A stretch of DNA of 64,000 nt from Allobosea vaviloviae (GTDB lineage Bacteria > Pseudomonadota > Alphaproteobacteria > Rhizobiales > Beijerinckiaceae): contig NZ_LGSZ01000048.1 of the NCBI RefSeq assembly GCF_001298265.1, positions 310,001 to 374,000 of the forward strand, written 5' to 3'. The notes beneath the pieces are model-generated. The model saw only the letters and a program-made list of their open reading frames with translations, ran no database searches and was not told the origin of the DNA. The position numbers were made by a program, and so were the translations under genes. Shown here in pieces: positions 52,795 through 64,000 of the stretch; position 1 is the stretch's first letter; every line of letters begins with the position of its first letter.

Positions 52795-55293
52795 ATGCGC
52801 GCCTTCGACACCCCACTTCCGATCGACGCCGTCCTCGGCGACCTCGCGGCCGCCCTGCGCGCCGGCCCCAACGCCGTGCTCGTCGCCCCGCCCGGCGCCG
52901 GCAAGACCACGCGCGTACCGCTGGCCCTGCTCGACGAACCCTGGACCAAAGGCGGCAAGCTGATCGTGCTGGAGCCGCGCCGGCTGGCGGCGCGCGGCGC
53001 GGCCAACCGCATGGCGCAGACGCTGGGCGAACGTGTCGGTGAGACGGTGGGCCTGCGCGTCCGGTTGGGATCGAAGATCGGCCCGAAGACGCGCATCGAG
53101 GTGGTGACCGAGGGCGTCTTCGCCCGGATGATCCTCGACGACCCCGCGCTGGAGGGCATCGCCGCCGTGCTCTTCGACGAGTTCCATGAACGCTCGCTCG
53201 ATGCCGATTTCGGGCTGGCGCTGGCGCTCGATGCGCAGGGCGGCCTGCGCGAGGATCTGCGGATCCTGGTGATGTCGGCGACGCTGGACGGCGCGCGTGT
53301 CGCAAGACTTCTGGGTGAGGCTCCGGTGATCGAGAGCCAGGGCCGGGCCTACCCCGTCGAGACGCGCTATCTCGGCCGCGAGCCGCTGAAGCGCATCGAG
53401 GACCAGGTCACTGATGCCGTGCTCCTGGCGCTGAACGAGCAGCCCGGCTCGCAACTCGTCTTCCTGCCGGGACAGGGCGAGATCAGGCGTGTCGAGGAGC
53501 GGTTGCGCGAGCGCATCCGGGATGCAAGCGTCGAGATCGCACCGCTCTATGGCGCGCTCGACCAGGCCGAGCAGGACCGCGCCGTGCTGCCCGCCCCGCC
53601 CGGCCGCCGCAAAATCGTGCTGGCGACCGCCATCGCCGAGACCTCGCTGACGATCGAGGGCGTGCGGGTGGTGATCGATTCCGGCCTCGCCCGCATCCCC
53701 GTCTACGAGCCCGATCTCGGCGTGACGCGACTGGAGACGCGCCGCGCCAGCCGCGCCGCATCCGATCAGCGCCGGGGCCGCGCCGGCCGCACCGAGCCCG
53801 GCATCTGCTACCGCCTGTGGGAGGAGGCCGGCAACGGTGCGCTGGAGGCCTTCGCACGGCCGGAGATCATCTCCGCCGATCTCGCTCCCCTGCTGCTCGA
53901 CTGCGCCGCCTGGGGCGTTTCCGATCCCACGACGCTCGCCTTCCTCGATCCGCCGCCCGCGCCCGCCCTCAAGGAGGCGCGCAGTCTCTTGAACAGCATC
54001 GGTGCGCTGGATGGCGATGGCCGGATCACGCCGGAAGGTCGCACGCTGCAGACCCTGCCGCTGCCGCCGCGTCTCGCCCGCATGGTCGTCGTCGCCGCGC
54101 GTTACGGGCAGGCCGCCGAGGCCGCCATGCTGGCCGCGATCCTGGTCGAGCGCGGATTGGGCGGCGATGCGCCCGATCTGGCGGAGCGGCTGGAGCGCTT
54201 CGCGCGCGAGCGTGGCGGCCGCGCCGCCGACATGCGCCGCCTCGCCGAAGGCTGGGCGCGCGCGGCGCAGCAGGCGGCAGGGCCGCAGTTGGCAGGCGAG
54301 GCTCTGGCGCCGGGCCTGCTGCTCGCCTTCGCCTATCCCGACCGCATCGCCAAGGCGCGCAACCCAGGCTCGGGACAATACCTCCTCGCCAATGGCCGCG
54401 GCGCCACGATCGAGCCCGCGCAGCGGCTGGCGCGCGAGAGCCATATCGTCGTGGCCGAGATGACCGGCGCCGCCCAGCAATCGCGCATTCTGTCGGCTGC
54501 TCCGATCGCGGAGGGGGCGATCGCCTGGCTGGTCGGCAACGGCTTGTCGTCCTTCGCGATCGAGGAGCGCAGCGAGACCAGTTTCGACCGCACCGCCCGC
54601 GCGCTCCGCGTCCGGGCGATCCGGCGCTATGGCGCGCTCAGCCTGTCGGAACGGCCGCTGCCGGCCGAGGCGTCGGCGGCCAATGCCGATATCCTCGCTC
54701 GGGGCATCGCGGGGCTCGGCATCGCGCTGCTGCCCTGGACGAAAGCGCAGCGGCAATTGCGCGAGCGCGTCGATTTCCTGCGCCGGGCGGAGTTGGAGCA
54801 GGGCTGGCCCGACCTGTCGGATGAGGGGCTTGCCACGGCGTCGGACCTCTGGCTCGCGCAGCATGTCGTCGGCCGCGCGTCGCTGGAGGCGATCCAGCCG
54901 GGCGATCTCGACGCCGCGCTGAGCGCATTGCTGCCCTGGGAGATGAAGCGCCGGCTCGACAGCGAGGCGCCGACCCATTTCACCGCGCCGACCGGCTCCA
55001 GCCTCGCCGTCGACTACGCCGCCGAGGCCGGGCCGACGATCTCGGTGCGGGTGCAGGAACTCTTCGGGTTGTCGAAGCATCCGGCGCTCGCCGGCGGAAG
55101 GGTGCCGCTGGTGCTGGAACTGCTTTCGCCTGGCCACAAACCCGTCCAGATCACCCGCGACCTGCCGGGCTTCTGGCGCGGCTCATGGGCCGCCGTGAAA
55201 TCCGAGATGAAAGGCCGCTACCCGCGCCATCCCTGGCCCGACGACCCCGCCGCCGCGCCGCCGACGACCCGGGCCAAGCCGCGCGGGACGTGA
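52795..55293 (+). CDS. hrpB: ATP-dependent helicase HrpB
   Basis: HrpB is a DExH-box helicase of unclear role. The 832-residue protein has motif [19 protein letters not shown], motif [15 protein letters not shown], motif III MSATLDG and motif [14 protein letters not shown], then the helicase-associated domains and the HrpB C-terminal domain. It is full length. It is divergent from trpA and followed by a ParDE pair. Confidence 0.94.
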   Translation: MRAFDTPLPIDAVLGDLAAALRAGPNAVLVAPPGAGKTTRVPLALLDEPWTKGGKLIVLEPRRLAARGAANRMAQTLGERVGETVGLRVRLGSKIGPKTRIEVVTEGVFARMILDDPALEGIAAVLFDEFHERSLDADFGLALALDAQGGLREDLRILVMSATLDGARVARLLGEAPVIESQGRAYPVETRYLGREPLKRIEDQVTDAVLLALNEQPGSQLVFLPGQGEIRRVEERLRERIRDASVEIAPLYGALDQAEQDRAVLPAPPGRRKIVLATAIAETSLTIEGVRVVIDSGLARIPVYEPDLGVTRLETRRASRAASDQRRGRAGRTEPGICYRLWEEAGNGALEAFARPEIISADLAPLLLDCAAWGVSDPTTLAFLDPPPAPALKEARSLLNSIGALDGDGRITPEGRTLQTLPLPPRLARMVVVAARYGQAAEAAMLAAILVERGLGGDAPDLAERLERFARERGGRAADMRRLAEGWARAAQQAAGPQLAGEALAPGLLLAFAYPDRIAKARNPGSGQYLLANGRGATIEPAQRLARESHIVVAEMTGAAQQSRILSAAPIAEGAIAWLVGNGLSSFAIEERSETSFDRTARALRVRAIRRYGALSLSERPLPAEASAANADILARGIAGLGIALLPWTKAQRQLRERVDFLRRAELEQGWPDLSDEGLATASDLWLAQHVVGRASLEAIQPGDLDAALSALLPWEMKRRLDSEAPTHFTAPTGSSLAVDYAAEAGPTISVRVQELFGLSKHPALAGGRVPLVLELLSPGHKPVQITRDLPGFWRGSWAAVKSEMKGRYPRHPWPDDPAAAPPTTRAKPRGT

Positions 55294-55351
55294 GGCTGCG
55301 GCTGGATGCGAGAGCCGGCCGGTGCTATTCTCTGGCCGAGGAGAAAACCAC

Positions 55352-55633
55352 ATGGGCCTGACCTCGCTGACCATCACCCTTCCCGACGACATGGCGCAGG
55401 CGCTGAAGGACAGGGTAGCGTCCGGAGAGTATGCGTCGGAGAGCGAGGCGATCTGCGACAGCCTGCGCCAGCTCGATATTCTCGATCTCGACGACACAAC
55501 CCTGCTCGCGGCGGTCAAACCCGGATACGACGCCTATCTCGCGGATCCGGGCCGCGCCCTCCCAGCCGAAGAAGTCTTCGACGGACTGGCCGCGCGCTAT
55601 CGCACCCGTAAGCAGCACCAGACCAGCAAATGA
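55352..55633 (+). CDS. parD: ParD-type antitoxin
   Basis: The 93-residue protein begins with a ribbon-helix-helix (TSLTITLPDDMAQALKDRVASGEYASESEAICDSLRQL), the ParD/CopG DNA-binding fold, followed by an acidic linker that binds the toxin. The start at 55352 has GAGGAG upstream. It overlaps the toxin gene by four bases (ATGA). Confidence 0.92.
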   Translation: MGLTSLTITLPDDMAQALKDRVASGEYASESEAICDSLRQLDILDLDDTTLLAAVKPGYDAYLADPGRALPAEEVFDGLAARYRTRKQHQTSK

Positions 55634-55947
55634 GGCGATTCGACCTCGTCTTCCTGCCGGAAGCGAGGGACGATCTCGATTCACTCTATGCTTGGATCGC
55701 CGACCAGAGTGGCGAGCGTGTCGCCGACCACTTCATCGCGCGCCTGCGGTCATTCTGCTTCAATCTAACGTTCGCGCCTGAACGCGGCCAACGACGCGAC
55801 GAGCTTCTGCCGGGCCTGCGCCTCATCGGCTGTCGCCGACGCGCCACGATCGCTTTCACCATCCGGAGGGACGCGGTCGTGATCCTTCGCATCGCCTATC
55901 GCGGGCGCGATGTCGATGCGTTGTTTGCACCGGCCGCACGGCCCTGA
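55630..55947 (+). CDS. parE: ParE-type toxin
   Basis: The 105-residue RelE/ParE-superfamily protein reads FDLVFLPEARDDLDSLYAWIADQSGERVADHFIARL, then GLRLIGCRRRATIAFTIRRDAVVILRIAYRGRD. ParE toxins of this type usually target DNA gyrase; that role is from the family. It is translationally coupled to parD. It converges with the DUF1194 gene. Confidence 0.92.
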   Translation: MRRFDLVFLPEARDDLDSLYAWIADQSGERVADHFIARLRSFCFNLTFAPERGQRRDELLPGLRLIGCRRRATIAFTIRRDAVVILRIAYRGRDVDALFAPAARP

Positions 55948-55953
55948 TCAGTC

Positions 55954-56772
55954 TCAATTCCCCATCCGGTCGCGCCATTGCCGCTCTCCGGCGAGGCAGG
56001 TGGCGTTGTTGCCGCCCGTGGCCTGCGCCTTCTGCACCAAAGCCTCGCCGTCACGAGGCATCTCGGCGATCTCGCGGATCAGTTTGGTGCGCGTCGCATC
56101 GACGAACTGGTGGCGTTCGCGAATCGGGATCACGAAGGCGCCGATGCCGGTGACGACGCAATCCTTGTAGTAGATGTCGAGATTGTCGATGTCGAAATAG
56201 CTCGCCTGCTTCAGCATCACCGGCAGGCCGTTGATGCTGATGCCCTTCGCGGCGGCCTCGTCGCGGGCAATAGTGACCGAACGCCCATCATTGTTGGCGC
56301 CGTCGCCGGAGATGTCGATGACCTTGCGAAGCGGCGTGACATTGGCCTGCTCCAGCAACTGGACGCCGAGGTCGATCGCCGCCGAGATCGAGGTTCGGCG
56401 GCCTCGGCGCGTCTGCGCCTCGCCGAGTTCCTCCGCGAAGGCCATGGCGGACTGGGGCGTATCGATAATGGTCCAGGGCTTGACGATGTGCTGGAAATGG
56501 CCGCCGGCCCATTCGAAATAGGTCACCGCGATCTTGCCGATCGCGCCCTTGCCGATGGCGTCGTGCAACTGCTTCGAGCGGAACGCCTCGATATAGCCGT
56601 TGCGCTGCAAGGCGAGCTCGTCGAGATCCATCGAGAACGACACGTCGACCGCGAGCACCAGCGCGACATCGACCTCCTCGGGCGGGGTCGTGGCCTGCTG
56701 GGCGTTGGAGGCCGCACCGGTCCATAGACCCGCTGCCGCCAGACTCAAGAGACCGTACAGCCAACGCCGCAT
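55954..56772 (-). CDS. DUF1194 family secreted vWA-like protein
   Basis: The 272-residue protein has a signal peptide (MRRWLYGLLSLAAAGLWTGAASNAQ) and a von Willebrand factor A-like domain with the MIDAS motif DVSFSMD, followed by RRGRRTSISAAIDLGVQLLEQ and DISGDGANNDGR. The later residues GNNATCLAGERQWRDRM are typical of DUF1194. Function is unknown; it is probably a periplasmic metal-dependent binding protein. ATG 56772 has GGAGG at 5-base spacing, so it is preferred to ATG 56787. Confidence 0.88.
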   Translation of the reverse strand: MRRWLYGLLSLAAAGLWTGAASNAQQATTPPEEVDVALVLAVDVSFSMDLDELALQRNGYIEAFRSKQLHDAIGKGAIGKIAVTYFEWAGGHFQHIVKPWTIIDTPQSAMAFAEELGEAQTRRGRRTSISAAIDLGVQLLEQANVTPLRKVIDISGDGANNDGRSVTIARDEAAAKGISINGLPVMLKQASYFDIDNLDIYYKDCVVTGIGAFVIPIRERHQFVDATRTKLIREIAEMPRDGEALVQKAQATGGNNATCLAGERQWRDRMGN

Positions 56773-56856
56773 CGCCACCTCCGTCATCTTATCGCAACGG
56801 AAGTGTGCGCCCGCTTTCGATTCGTTCCAAGGGCGAATACTGGGCAGCGGCGCCGA

Positions 56857-58955
<2,099 letters not shown>

Positions 58956-59079
58956 CTAAATGGGCTGCTGCAGTCCAGTTCCGGCGCGCTCGCGTGAAAT
59001 GAGCATTTGACAGCGCCGCCTGCCCCGACTAACGGACGCGCCTGCTTTTCAGAACATGAATGATTGAAGGTCCGACGCA

Positions 59080-59478
59080 GTGGCGAAACCGGAACTTGGA
59101 ACGAAGCGTGTCGACCCGGTGACGGGCCGCAAATTCTACGACCTGAACAAGGACCCGATCGTCTCGCCTTACACGGGACAATCCTATCCGCGTTCGGTGT
59201 TCGAGCCGCAGGCGAAGGCGGCTGCCGCCGTCGCGGCCAAGCCCGCCGATGACGAGGATGAGGTCGAGGCTGCCGACGAGGCGGTCGAGCTCGTCTCGCT
59301 CGACGAGGCCGATGCCGAGGCGAGCGAGAAGGAAGCCGTCGTCACCAGCGAGGACGACATCGAGGTCGAAGACGATGTCGCGCCCGATGATGACACCTTC
59401 CTGGAAGAAGACGAGGAAGGCGACGACGACGTCGCCGACCTGATCGATGGCGACATCGAGGGTGACGAGGACGTCTGA
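59080..59478 (+). CDS. TIGR02300 family protein
   Basis: The 132-residue protein has a short conserved N-terminal domain (LGTKRVDPVTGRKFYDLNKDPIVSPYTG) and then a long, highly acidic tail (DDEDEVEAADEAVELVSLDEAD; EDEEGDDDVADLIDGD). This is the alphaproteobacterial TIGR02300 family, of unknown function; the N-terminal part lacks the Cys of a zinc ribbon. The start is GTG 59080. It lies divergent to aroA, the conserved position, and upstream of tRNA-Ala. Confidence 0.88.
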   Translation: MAKPELGTKRVDPVTGRKFYDLNKDPIVSPYTGQSYPRSVFEPQAKAAAAVAAKPADDEDEVEAADEAVELVSLDEADAEASEKEAVVTSEDDIEVEDDVAPDDDTFLEEDEEGDDDVADLIDGDIEGDEDV

Positions 59479-59652
59479 AACCGTCCACAGGCGGGCGCAA
59501 AAAGCGGGCCCTAAAGAGAATGACGACCAGGCGACAATCGGCGCTTGAGTCTTCCGCCGCTCCCGCCTATAGAGCGCTTCGCCGCTGACGCAGCGACCGG
59601 GCGCCGATCCAAACCATCGCCAGATGGCGAGCGGAACGGAACCGGAAAGACC

Positions 59653-59677
59653 CCGGCTGACCCCCAAGATCAGCCGG
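59653..59677 (+). other. Hairpin upstream of tRNA-Ala
   Basis: CCGGCTGA and TCAGCCGG form a perfect 8-base stem with a 9-base loop, ending 9 bases before the tRNA. There is no T tract. It may separate the tRNA transcript from upstream transcription. Confidence 0.4.
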
Positions 59678-59686
59678 TTGAGACGT

Positions 59687-59762
<76 letters not shown>

Positions 59763-59793
59763 TCTCCACCCTCAGCAATTCCGTCGGTCATGC

Positions 59794-59823
59794 AGGGCGC
59801 CTTTTGGGGCGCCCTTTGTTTTT
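59794..59823 (+). terminator. Rho-independent terminator of tRNA-Ala
   Basis: AGGGCGCC and GGCGCCCT form a perfect 8-base stem with a 6-base loop, followed by TTGTTTTT. It lies 31 bases after the tRNA. Confidence 0.9.
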
Positions 59824-60110
59824 CGGTGCGGGCCTGCCGCTCTGTCCGTTTGGGGGAGCCGTCCTGGCCGGCCCTCGGGTAACCTTATCGACATCCGCTC
59901 GACCTGCGCGGCAGCATCGGTTGCAACATCATCGGGAAGTACGCCCGGGATTGGCCGCGCGAATCTCGGCGGCAATCGCCGCCCCGGTAGCCTTTGGGAG
60001 GTTTGAAGACCGGGGCGGCGAGGTTTGAGCCACGAGGCTTGCGACTCGTACATCTGTCGGCCCAGCCGACCGACAGGTTCACGCTGGACCGCAAATATTT
60101 CCGACCCGCA
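59824..60110. other. Intergenic region, no gene seen
   Basis: No supported gene. The only clear structure is an 11-base perfect inverted repeat, GCCGCCCCGGT (59978-59988) and ACCGGGGCGGC (60009-60019), with a 20-base loop and no T tract. Frames on either strand lack homology and a ribosome binding site. Confidence 0.6.
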
Positions 60111-60899
60111 TCACGCCACCCGCTCCAGTCCGACGTCGAACGGCGTCAGCGCCACCGCACCCGTGCGGATGCTGACCAGCGTGTTGCAGGGCAGGGCCTG
60201 CCAGCAATCGCGCGATGCGTCGACCGGCTCCGAGGCGACGACGACGCTCTCGCCGCGATCGCAGAGGTAAAGGCTCGGTGGGCGCGAATCGGAGGACCAG
60301 CGCACCGCGTGGATCGTGTCGCCGTCGGCGATCGCCGCAGCGCAGCGCAGCGGCTCCTGCGTGCCGGACTGGCGCATCAGGTCGAGGGCATCGCCAAGAG
60401 CGGAGGCCAGTGCCGCGCCTGGCGCAAGCCCGCTCTCGATGCGCGCCAAGGTGAGCAGGAACAGCGCTTCGGAATCGGTCGTGCCGACCCGGGCCGAATA
60501 GAGCGAGTCGGGAATCAGCGCCTCGAGCCTGCGCCGGATCAGGCCATAGCCGCCGATCTGGCCGTTATGCATGAAGAGGTGCCGGCCATGGGCGAAGGGG
60601 TGGCAATTGGCCCGTGTCGTCGCCGTGCCGGTCGCGGCCCGGACATGGGCGAAGAACAGATGCGAACGCACCTGCCGCGCGATCGACAAGAGGTTCTCGT
60701 CGGACCAGGCGGGACGGACCTCGCGATACTGGCCGGGCTCGGGCCTGTCGCCATACCAGCCCACGCCGAATCCGTCGCCATTGGTGCCCGTCTTGGCCTC
60801 CGTCGCATGCAGCGACTGGTGGATCAGCGAATGGCAGGGCGCGGCGACGAGGTCCTCGAGGAAGACCGGAACGCCGGAATAGGCAAGGAAACGGCACAT
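60111..60899 (-). CDS. Class II glutamine amidotransferase (YafJ-like)
   Basis: The 262-residue protein is an N-terminal nucleophile amidotransferase: Cys2 in MCRFLAYSG becomes the nucleophile after Met removal, with GDGFGVGWYG, HVRAATGTATTRANCHPF and FMHNGQIGGY forming the glutaminase site. It is a stand-alone domain; relatives include YafJ and EgtC, and no egt genes are seen here. The acceptor substrate is unknown. Confidence 0.9.
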   Translation of the reverse strand: MCRFLAYSGVPVFLEDLVAAPCHSLIHQSLHATEAKTGTNGDGFGVGWYGDRPEPGQYREVRPAWSDENLLSIARQVRSHLFFAHVRAATGTATTRANCHPFAHGRHLFMHNGQIGGYGLIRRRLEALIPDSLYSARVGTTDSEALFLLTLARIESGLAPGAALASALGDALDLMRQSGTQEPLRCAAAIADGDTIHAVRWSSDSRPPSLYLCDRGESVVVASEPVDASRDCWQALPCNTLVSIRTGAVALTPFDVGLERVA

Positions 60900-61097
60900 G
60901 TACGGTGTCCGAATCAGGCGCGGCGGATGCCGCGTCGAGAAGATTATTCTCTGATCGTGAACAACGACACAACGCAGGGCAGCCGCCCGGACGGCCGGCG
61001 GTTGCGGGTCCTATAGCCGTCGTATAACCCTCCTTGCCAAGGGGATGGCGGAAAGACCGCCGAACATGGCGGCACGCATGCTGGGATTGGGCTGGGG

Positions 61098-62522
61098 ATG
61101 GCTTTGACAATCGGTCTGAAGCGGATCGGCGTGGTCGTCGCCGGCTGTCTGGCTTCGAGCGCGGCGCTCGCCGCCGGAGATATCGGCGGGGCGACGCTCG
61201 GCGTCGCCTGGGCATTGCCCTTCGCCGGCATGCTGCTGTCGATCGCGCTCGGGCCGGTCCTGTTTCCGCATCTGTGGGAGCTGAACTACGGGAAGTTCGC
61301 GGCTTTCTGGGCCATGCTGGTGCTGGTTCCGCTGGTGCTGTTTCGCGGTTTCGATCCGACGCTGGGCGCGCTGCTGCACACCGGCCTGCTCGACTACGTT
61401 CCCTTCATCATTCTGCTCTTCGCCCTGTTCACGATCGCCGGCGGCATCCTGATCATGGGCAATTTGCACGGGACGCCTGCAACCAACACCGTCCTGCTGG
61501 CGATCGGAACCGTGCTGGCGAGCTTCGTGGGAACGACCGGCGCGTCGATCATCATGATCCGCCCGGTGTTGCGCGCCAATGATTCCCGCCGCCACAACGT
61601 CCATGTCGTGGTGTTCTTCATCTTCCTGGTCTCGAACATCGGCGGCTCGCTGACGCCGCTGGGCGATCCGCCGCTCTTCCTCGGCTTCCTGCGCGGCGTC
61701 TCCTTCTTCTGGACGACGACGCATCTGCTGCCCGAGACCGCCTTCGCCGTCGCCGCGCTGCTGGCTCTGTTCTTTGCGCTCGACAGCTGGCTCTACCGCA
61801 AGGACGAAGGCCTGCCGCCTCTCAAGGATCCGACGCCCGATCGTGCCATCAAGCTCTACGGCAAGGTCAATATCGCGCTGCTGGGCGGCGTCATCCTCGC
61901 CATCCTGATGTCGGCGAGCTGGAAGCCGGGCATCGTCTTCGACGTGCGCGGCATCCAAGTCGAGCTGCAGAACCTCGTGCGCGACGTGATCCTGCTGGCG
62001 CTGGCCGGGATTTCGCTCAAGCTGACGCCTGGCCCCGTGCGCGCCGGCAACGAGTTCAGCTGGGGCCCGATCAAGGAGGTCGCCAAGCTCTTCGCCGGCA
62101 TCTTTGTCTGCATGATCCCGGTTCTGGCGATGCTTCAGGCCGGCCGGGATGGCGCCTTCGCTTCGCTCGTCGCGCTCGTCAGCAACCCCGACGGCAGCGC
62201 CAATACGGTCGCCTATTTCTGGCTGACCGGTATCCTGTCGTCGTTCCTCGACAACGCGCCGACCTATCTGGTCTTCTTCCAGCTGGCGGGGGGCGATCCC
62301 GTGCAGTTGATGACGACCGGCGCGCTGACGCTGACGGCGATCTCGGCCGGCGCCGTCTTCATGGGCGCCAACAGCTATATCGGAAACGCGCCAAACTTCA
62401 TGGTCTACGCCATCGCCAAGGACCGCAAGGTCGCGATGCCGAGCTTCTTCGGCTACATGCTCTGGTCAGGCGCGATCCTGATCCCGCTGTTCCTGCTGCA
62501 GACGGTGATCTTCTTCCGGTAG
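61098..62522 (+). CDS. NhaD/CitMHS-like sodium-proton antiporter family protein
   Basis: The 474-residue inner-membrane protein has a signal-like first segment (VVVAGCLASSAALAAG) and about ten hydrophobic helices. The motifs SNIGGSLTPLGDPPLFLGFLRG and SSFLDNAPTYLVFFQLAGG are characteristic of the ion transporter superfamily that includes NhaD and ArsB. It is probably a Na+/H+ antiporter or carboxylate transporter; ion specificity is inferred from family only. It is divergent from the amidotransferase gene. Confidence 0.85.
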   Translation: MALTIGLKRIGVVVAGCLASSAALAAGDIGGATLGVAWALPFAGMLLSIALGPVLFPHLWELNYGKFAAFWAMLVLVPLVLFRGFDPTLGALLHTGLLDYVPFIILLFALFTIAGGILIMGNLHGTPATNTVLLAIGTVLASFVGTTGASIIMIRPVLRANDSRRHNVHVVVFFIFLVSNIGGSLTPLGDPPLFLGFLRGVSFFWTTTHLLPETAFAVAALLALFFALDSWLYRKDEGLPPLKDPTPDRAIKLYGKVNIALLGGVILAILMSASWKPGIVFDVRGIQVELQNLVRDVILLALAGISLKLTPGPVRAGNEFSWGPIKEVAKLFAGIFVCMIPVLAMLQAGRDGAFASLVALVSNPDGSANTVAYFWLTGILSSFLDNAPTYLVFFQLAGGDPVQLMTTGALTLTAISAGAVFMGANSYIGNAPNFMVYAIAKDRKVAMPSFFGYMLWSGAILIPLFLLQTVIFFR

Positions 62523-62528
62523 GCCGAT

Positions 62529-62559
62529 CGGGGCCGCCGGTTTGGCCGGCGAGGCCCCG
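62529..62559. terminator. Hairpin between convergent genes
   Basis: CGGGGCC (62529-62535) and GGCCCCG (62553-62559) pair, with an inner GCCGG/CCGGC stem. It lies between the convergent antiporter and PHB depolymerase genes. It has no T tract. Confidence 0.45.
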
Positions 62560-62567
62560 TCGATTGC

Positions 62568-63884
62568 TCAGCCCGCGACCTTCAATGCCTTGCGCGCATC
62601 GGTCGCGCTCGTCTCGCGGCGGCCCTTGGCAGCTTCCATGTCGAGGCTGACCATGAAGTCCGAGATGCGCGGGGCGATCTCGGAGCGGAAGCGCGAGCCG
62701 TTGAAGACGCCGTAATGGCCGACGCCCTTCTGAAGATAATGCACGCGCTTGTCGTCGGGGATGTTCGCGCACAGATCGTGAGCGGCCTGCGTCTGGCCGA
62801 CGCCGGAGATGTCGTCATTTTCGCCTTCGACCGTCATCAGGGCGACGCGGCGGATTGCCGTGCAGTCGACCGGCTTGTCGCGATGCATCATGGTGCCCTT
62901 CGGCAGGCCATGCTCGATGAAGACGGTCTCGACCGTCTGGAGATAGAACTCGGCGGTCAGGTCCATCACCGCGAGATATTCGTCGTAGAAGTCGCGATGC
63001 TTCTCGGCGGAGTCGCCGTCGCCCCGGATCAGATGCTTGAACATGTCGTGATGGGCCGTGACATGGCGGTCGAGATTCATCGCCATGAAGCCCGAGAGCT
63101 GCAGAAAGCCGGGATAGACCTTCCGGAACGCTCCCTGCAGCGGGAACGGTACGGTGGTGATGCAATTGCTGCGGAACCAGTCGATGCCGCGATCCATCGC
63201 GAGCTTGTTGACCGCAGTCGGCGAGCGGCGCGTGTCGATCGGCCCGCCCATCAACGTCATCGAGCGGGGCGCGCAAGGATCGGCCTCGGCCTCCATGCGG
63301 GCGATGGCGGCGAGCACCGGCACGGCAGGCTGGCAGACCGCCATGACATGCGTCTCCGGGCCCAGCATCTGCAGCATGGCGATGACGTAGTCGATATAGT
63401 CGTCGAGATCGAAGCGTCCGGCGGAGAGCGGCACGACGCGGGCATCGGTCCAGTCGGTGATGTAGACCTCATGCCCGGGCAGGAAGGCCTCGACCGTGCC
63501 GCGCAGCAGCGTGGCGTAGTGGCCCGACATCGGCGCGACCAGCAGCACCTTCGGCTGCGGCTTGCGGCGACCCTCGATCTTGCGGTCGAAATAGACCAGC
63601 CTGCCGAAGGGGCGCTCCCAGACGACGCGCTCCTCGACCGCTGTCTTGACGCCGTTGATCGTCGTCTCGGAGAGACCGAAGGCCGGCTTGCCATACCGTC
63701 GCGTGGTGCGCTCGAAGAGCTCGCAGGAGGCCGCGATTGTGCGGCCCATCGGCGTATAGCTCAGCGGATTGGCGGGGTTCTTGAAGGCCAGATGCATTGC
63801 ATCCGACATGCCCCTGGCGGGGCTGAGCAGCATGTGAACTGCTTCGAAGGCATGGTAGGCGAACGACATGGGAGCCCCATTCAT
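62568..63884 (-). CDS. phaZ: Intracellular polyhydroxybutyrate depolymerase
   Basis: PhaZ degrades stored PHB granules to release carbon. The 438-residue protein matches the intracellular PHA depolymerase family: N-terminal NPANPLSYTPMGRTIAASCELFERTTR, VLLVAPMSGHYATLLRGTVEAFLPGHEVYITDW, the nucleophile region HVMAVCQPAVPVLAAIA (Cys in place of Ser), RFDLDDYIDYV, EGENDDISGVGQTQAAHDLC and the C-terminal GHYGVFNGSRF. ATG 63869 five codons in is an alternative start. Confidence 0.93.
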   Translation of the reverse strand: MNGAPMSFAYHAFEAVHMLLSPARGMSDAMHLAFKNPANPLSYTPMGRTIAASCELFERTTRRYGKPAFGLSETTINGVKTAVEERVVWERPFGRLVYFDRKIEGRRKPQPKVLLVAPMSGHYATLLRGTVEAFLPGHEVYITDWTDARVVPLSAGRFDLDDYIDYVIAMLQMLGPETHVMAVCQPAVPVLAAIARMEAEADPCAPRSMTLMGGPIDTRRSPTAVNKLAMDRGIDWFRSNCITTVPFPLQGAFRKVYPGFLQLSGFMAMNLDRHVTAHHDMFKHLIRGDGDSAEKHRDFYDEYLAVMDLTAEFYLQTVETVFIEHGLPKGTMMHRDKPVDCTAIRRVALMTVEGENDDISGVGQTQAAHDLCANIPDDKRVHYLQKGVGHYGVFNGSRFRSEIAPRISDFMVSLDMEAAKGRRETSATDARKALKVAG

Positions 63885-64000
63885 GCTGTGTCAGAGTCCT
63901 TCTGGCGCCGCAGCATCCGATGCCGCGCCGCAATAGAACGCACCGTATGCCTAATTTGTTCTCATTCAACCCTGCAAAGGGCTAAGAATTCCCGCCGACG
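63885..64000. other. phaZ upstream region
   Basis: No gene is seen. On the minus strand a weak TTGAAT, 16 bases, TACGGT pair could be the phaZ promoter. The window ends here. Confidence 0.4.

Noticed and set aside
59994-61016. A 340-codon plus-strand frame opposite the glutamine amidotransferase
   Set aside because: The minus-strand gene has full class II amidotransferase motifs. The plus-strand translation is Arg-rich and has no family features.

Overview
The window is high-GC DNA from an alphaproteobacterium, most likely of the order Hyphomicrobiales (Rhizobiales). The evidence is the dnaA-dnaN-recF and rpmH-rnpA-yidC gene sets, a complete PhyR-NepR-EcfG general stress response locus, a PmtA-type phospholipid methyltransferase, the hisB-DUF2628-hisH-hisA cluster, and DUF992, DUF1194 and TIGR02300 proteins. 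A Bosea-like genus is my best guess from gene content, but the sequence alone does not settle it. Almost everything is chromosomal core or near-core. I see no prophage, insertion sequence or CRISPR array.

Layout. 0-10.5 kb: replication initiation and repair (dnaA, dnaN, recF, recQ), a HicAB toxin-antitoxin pair, gyrB and panE. 10.5-16 kb: a chemoreceptor, a glutaminase, a PmtA-like methyltransferase and a Crp/Fnr regulator, all on the minus strand. 16-29 kb: a region organised around the general stress response. nepR-ecfG-histidine kinase lies divergent to phyR, and the genes around it carry the EcfG promoter signature GGAAC-N16-CGTT. These genes encode an ABC exporter, a 92-aa membrane-anchored protein, a 54-aa hydrophobic protein, an 87-aa protein, a DUF992 protein and a single-domain response regulator. 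A BrkB-type membrane protein has a variant site. 29-33 kb: a porin-like protein, recR, ybaB, dnaX and the SRP RNA. 33-39.8 kb: rpmH, rnpA, yidC, an acetyltransferase, engB, a secreted lipase-like hydrolase, an ATPase and a DUF423 protein. 39.8-46 kb: BrnTA, argB, a HAD nucleotidase, metZ and the his genes. 46-49.5 kb: a Tat-exported solute-binding protein, an aldo-keto reductase and a Phd/VapC pair. 49.5-64 kb: folC-accD-trpA, hrpB, ParDE, a DUF1194 protein, cmk-aroA, a TIGR02300 protein, tRNA-Ala(GGC), a glutamine amidotransferase, an Na+/H+ antiporter-like protein and a PHB depolymerase.

The most interesting result is regulatory. Six exact GGAAC-N16-CGTT sites, each a short distance upstream of a start codon, fall within about 10 kb around the ecfG locus, and two TGTT variants lie upstream of nepR and brkB. 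By chance about 0.5 exact sites would be expected in the whole window (both strands, equal base composition). These sites define a compact stress regulon, support two small genes that are easily missed, and reset one start codon. The histidine kinase in the operon appears to lack a normal ATP-binding domain. Other points are four toxin-antitoxin pairs (two with clear palindromic operators), perfect palindromes upstream of metZ and gyrB, long intergenic inverted repeats, and several conserved operons that end abruptly.
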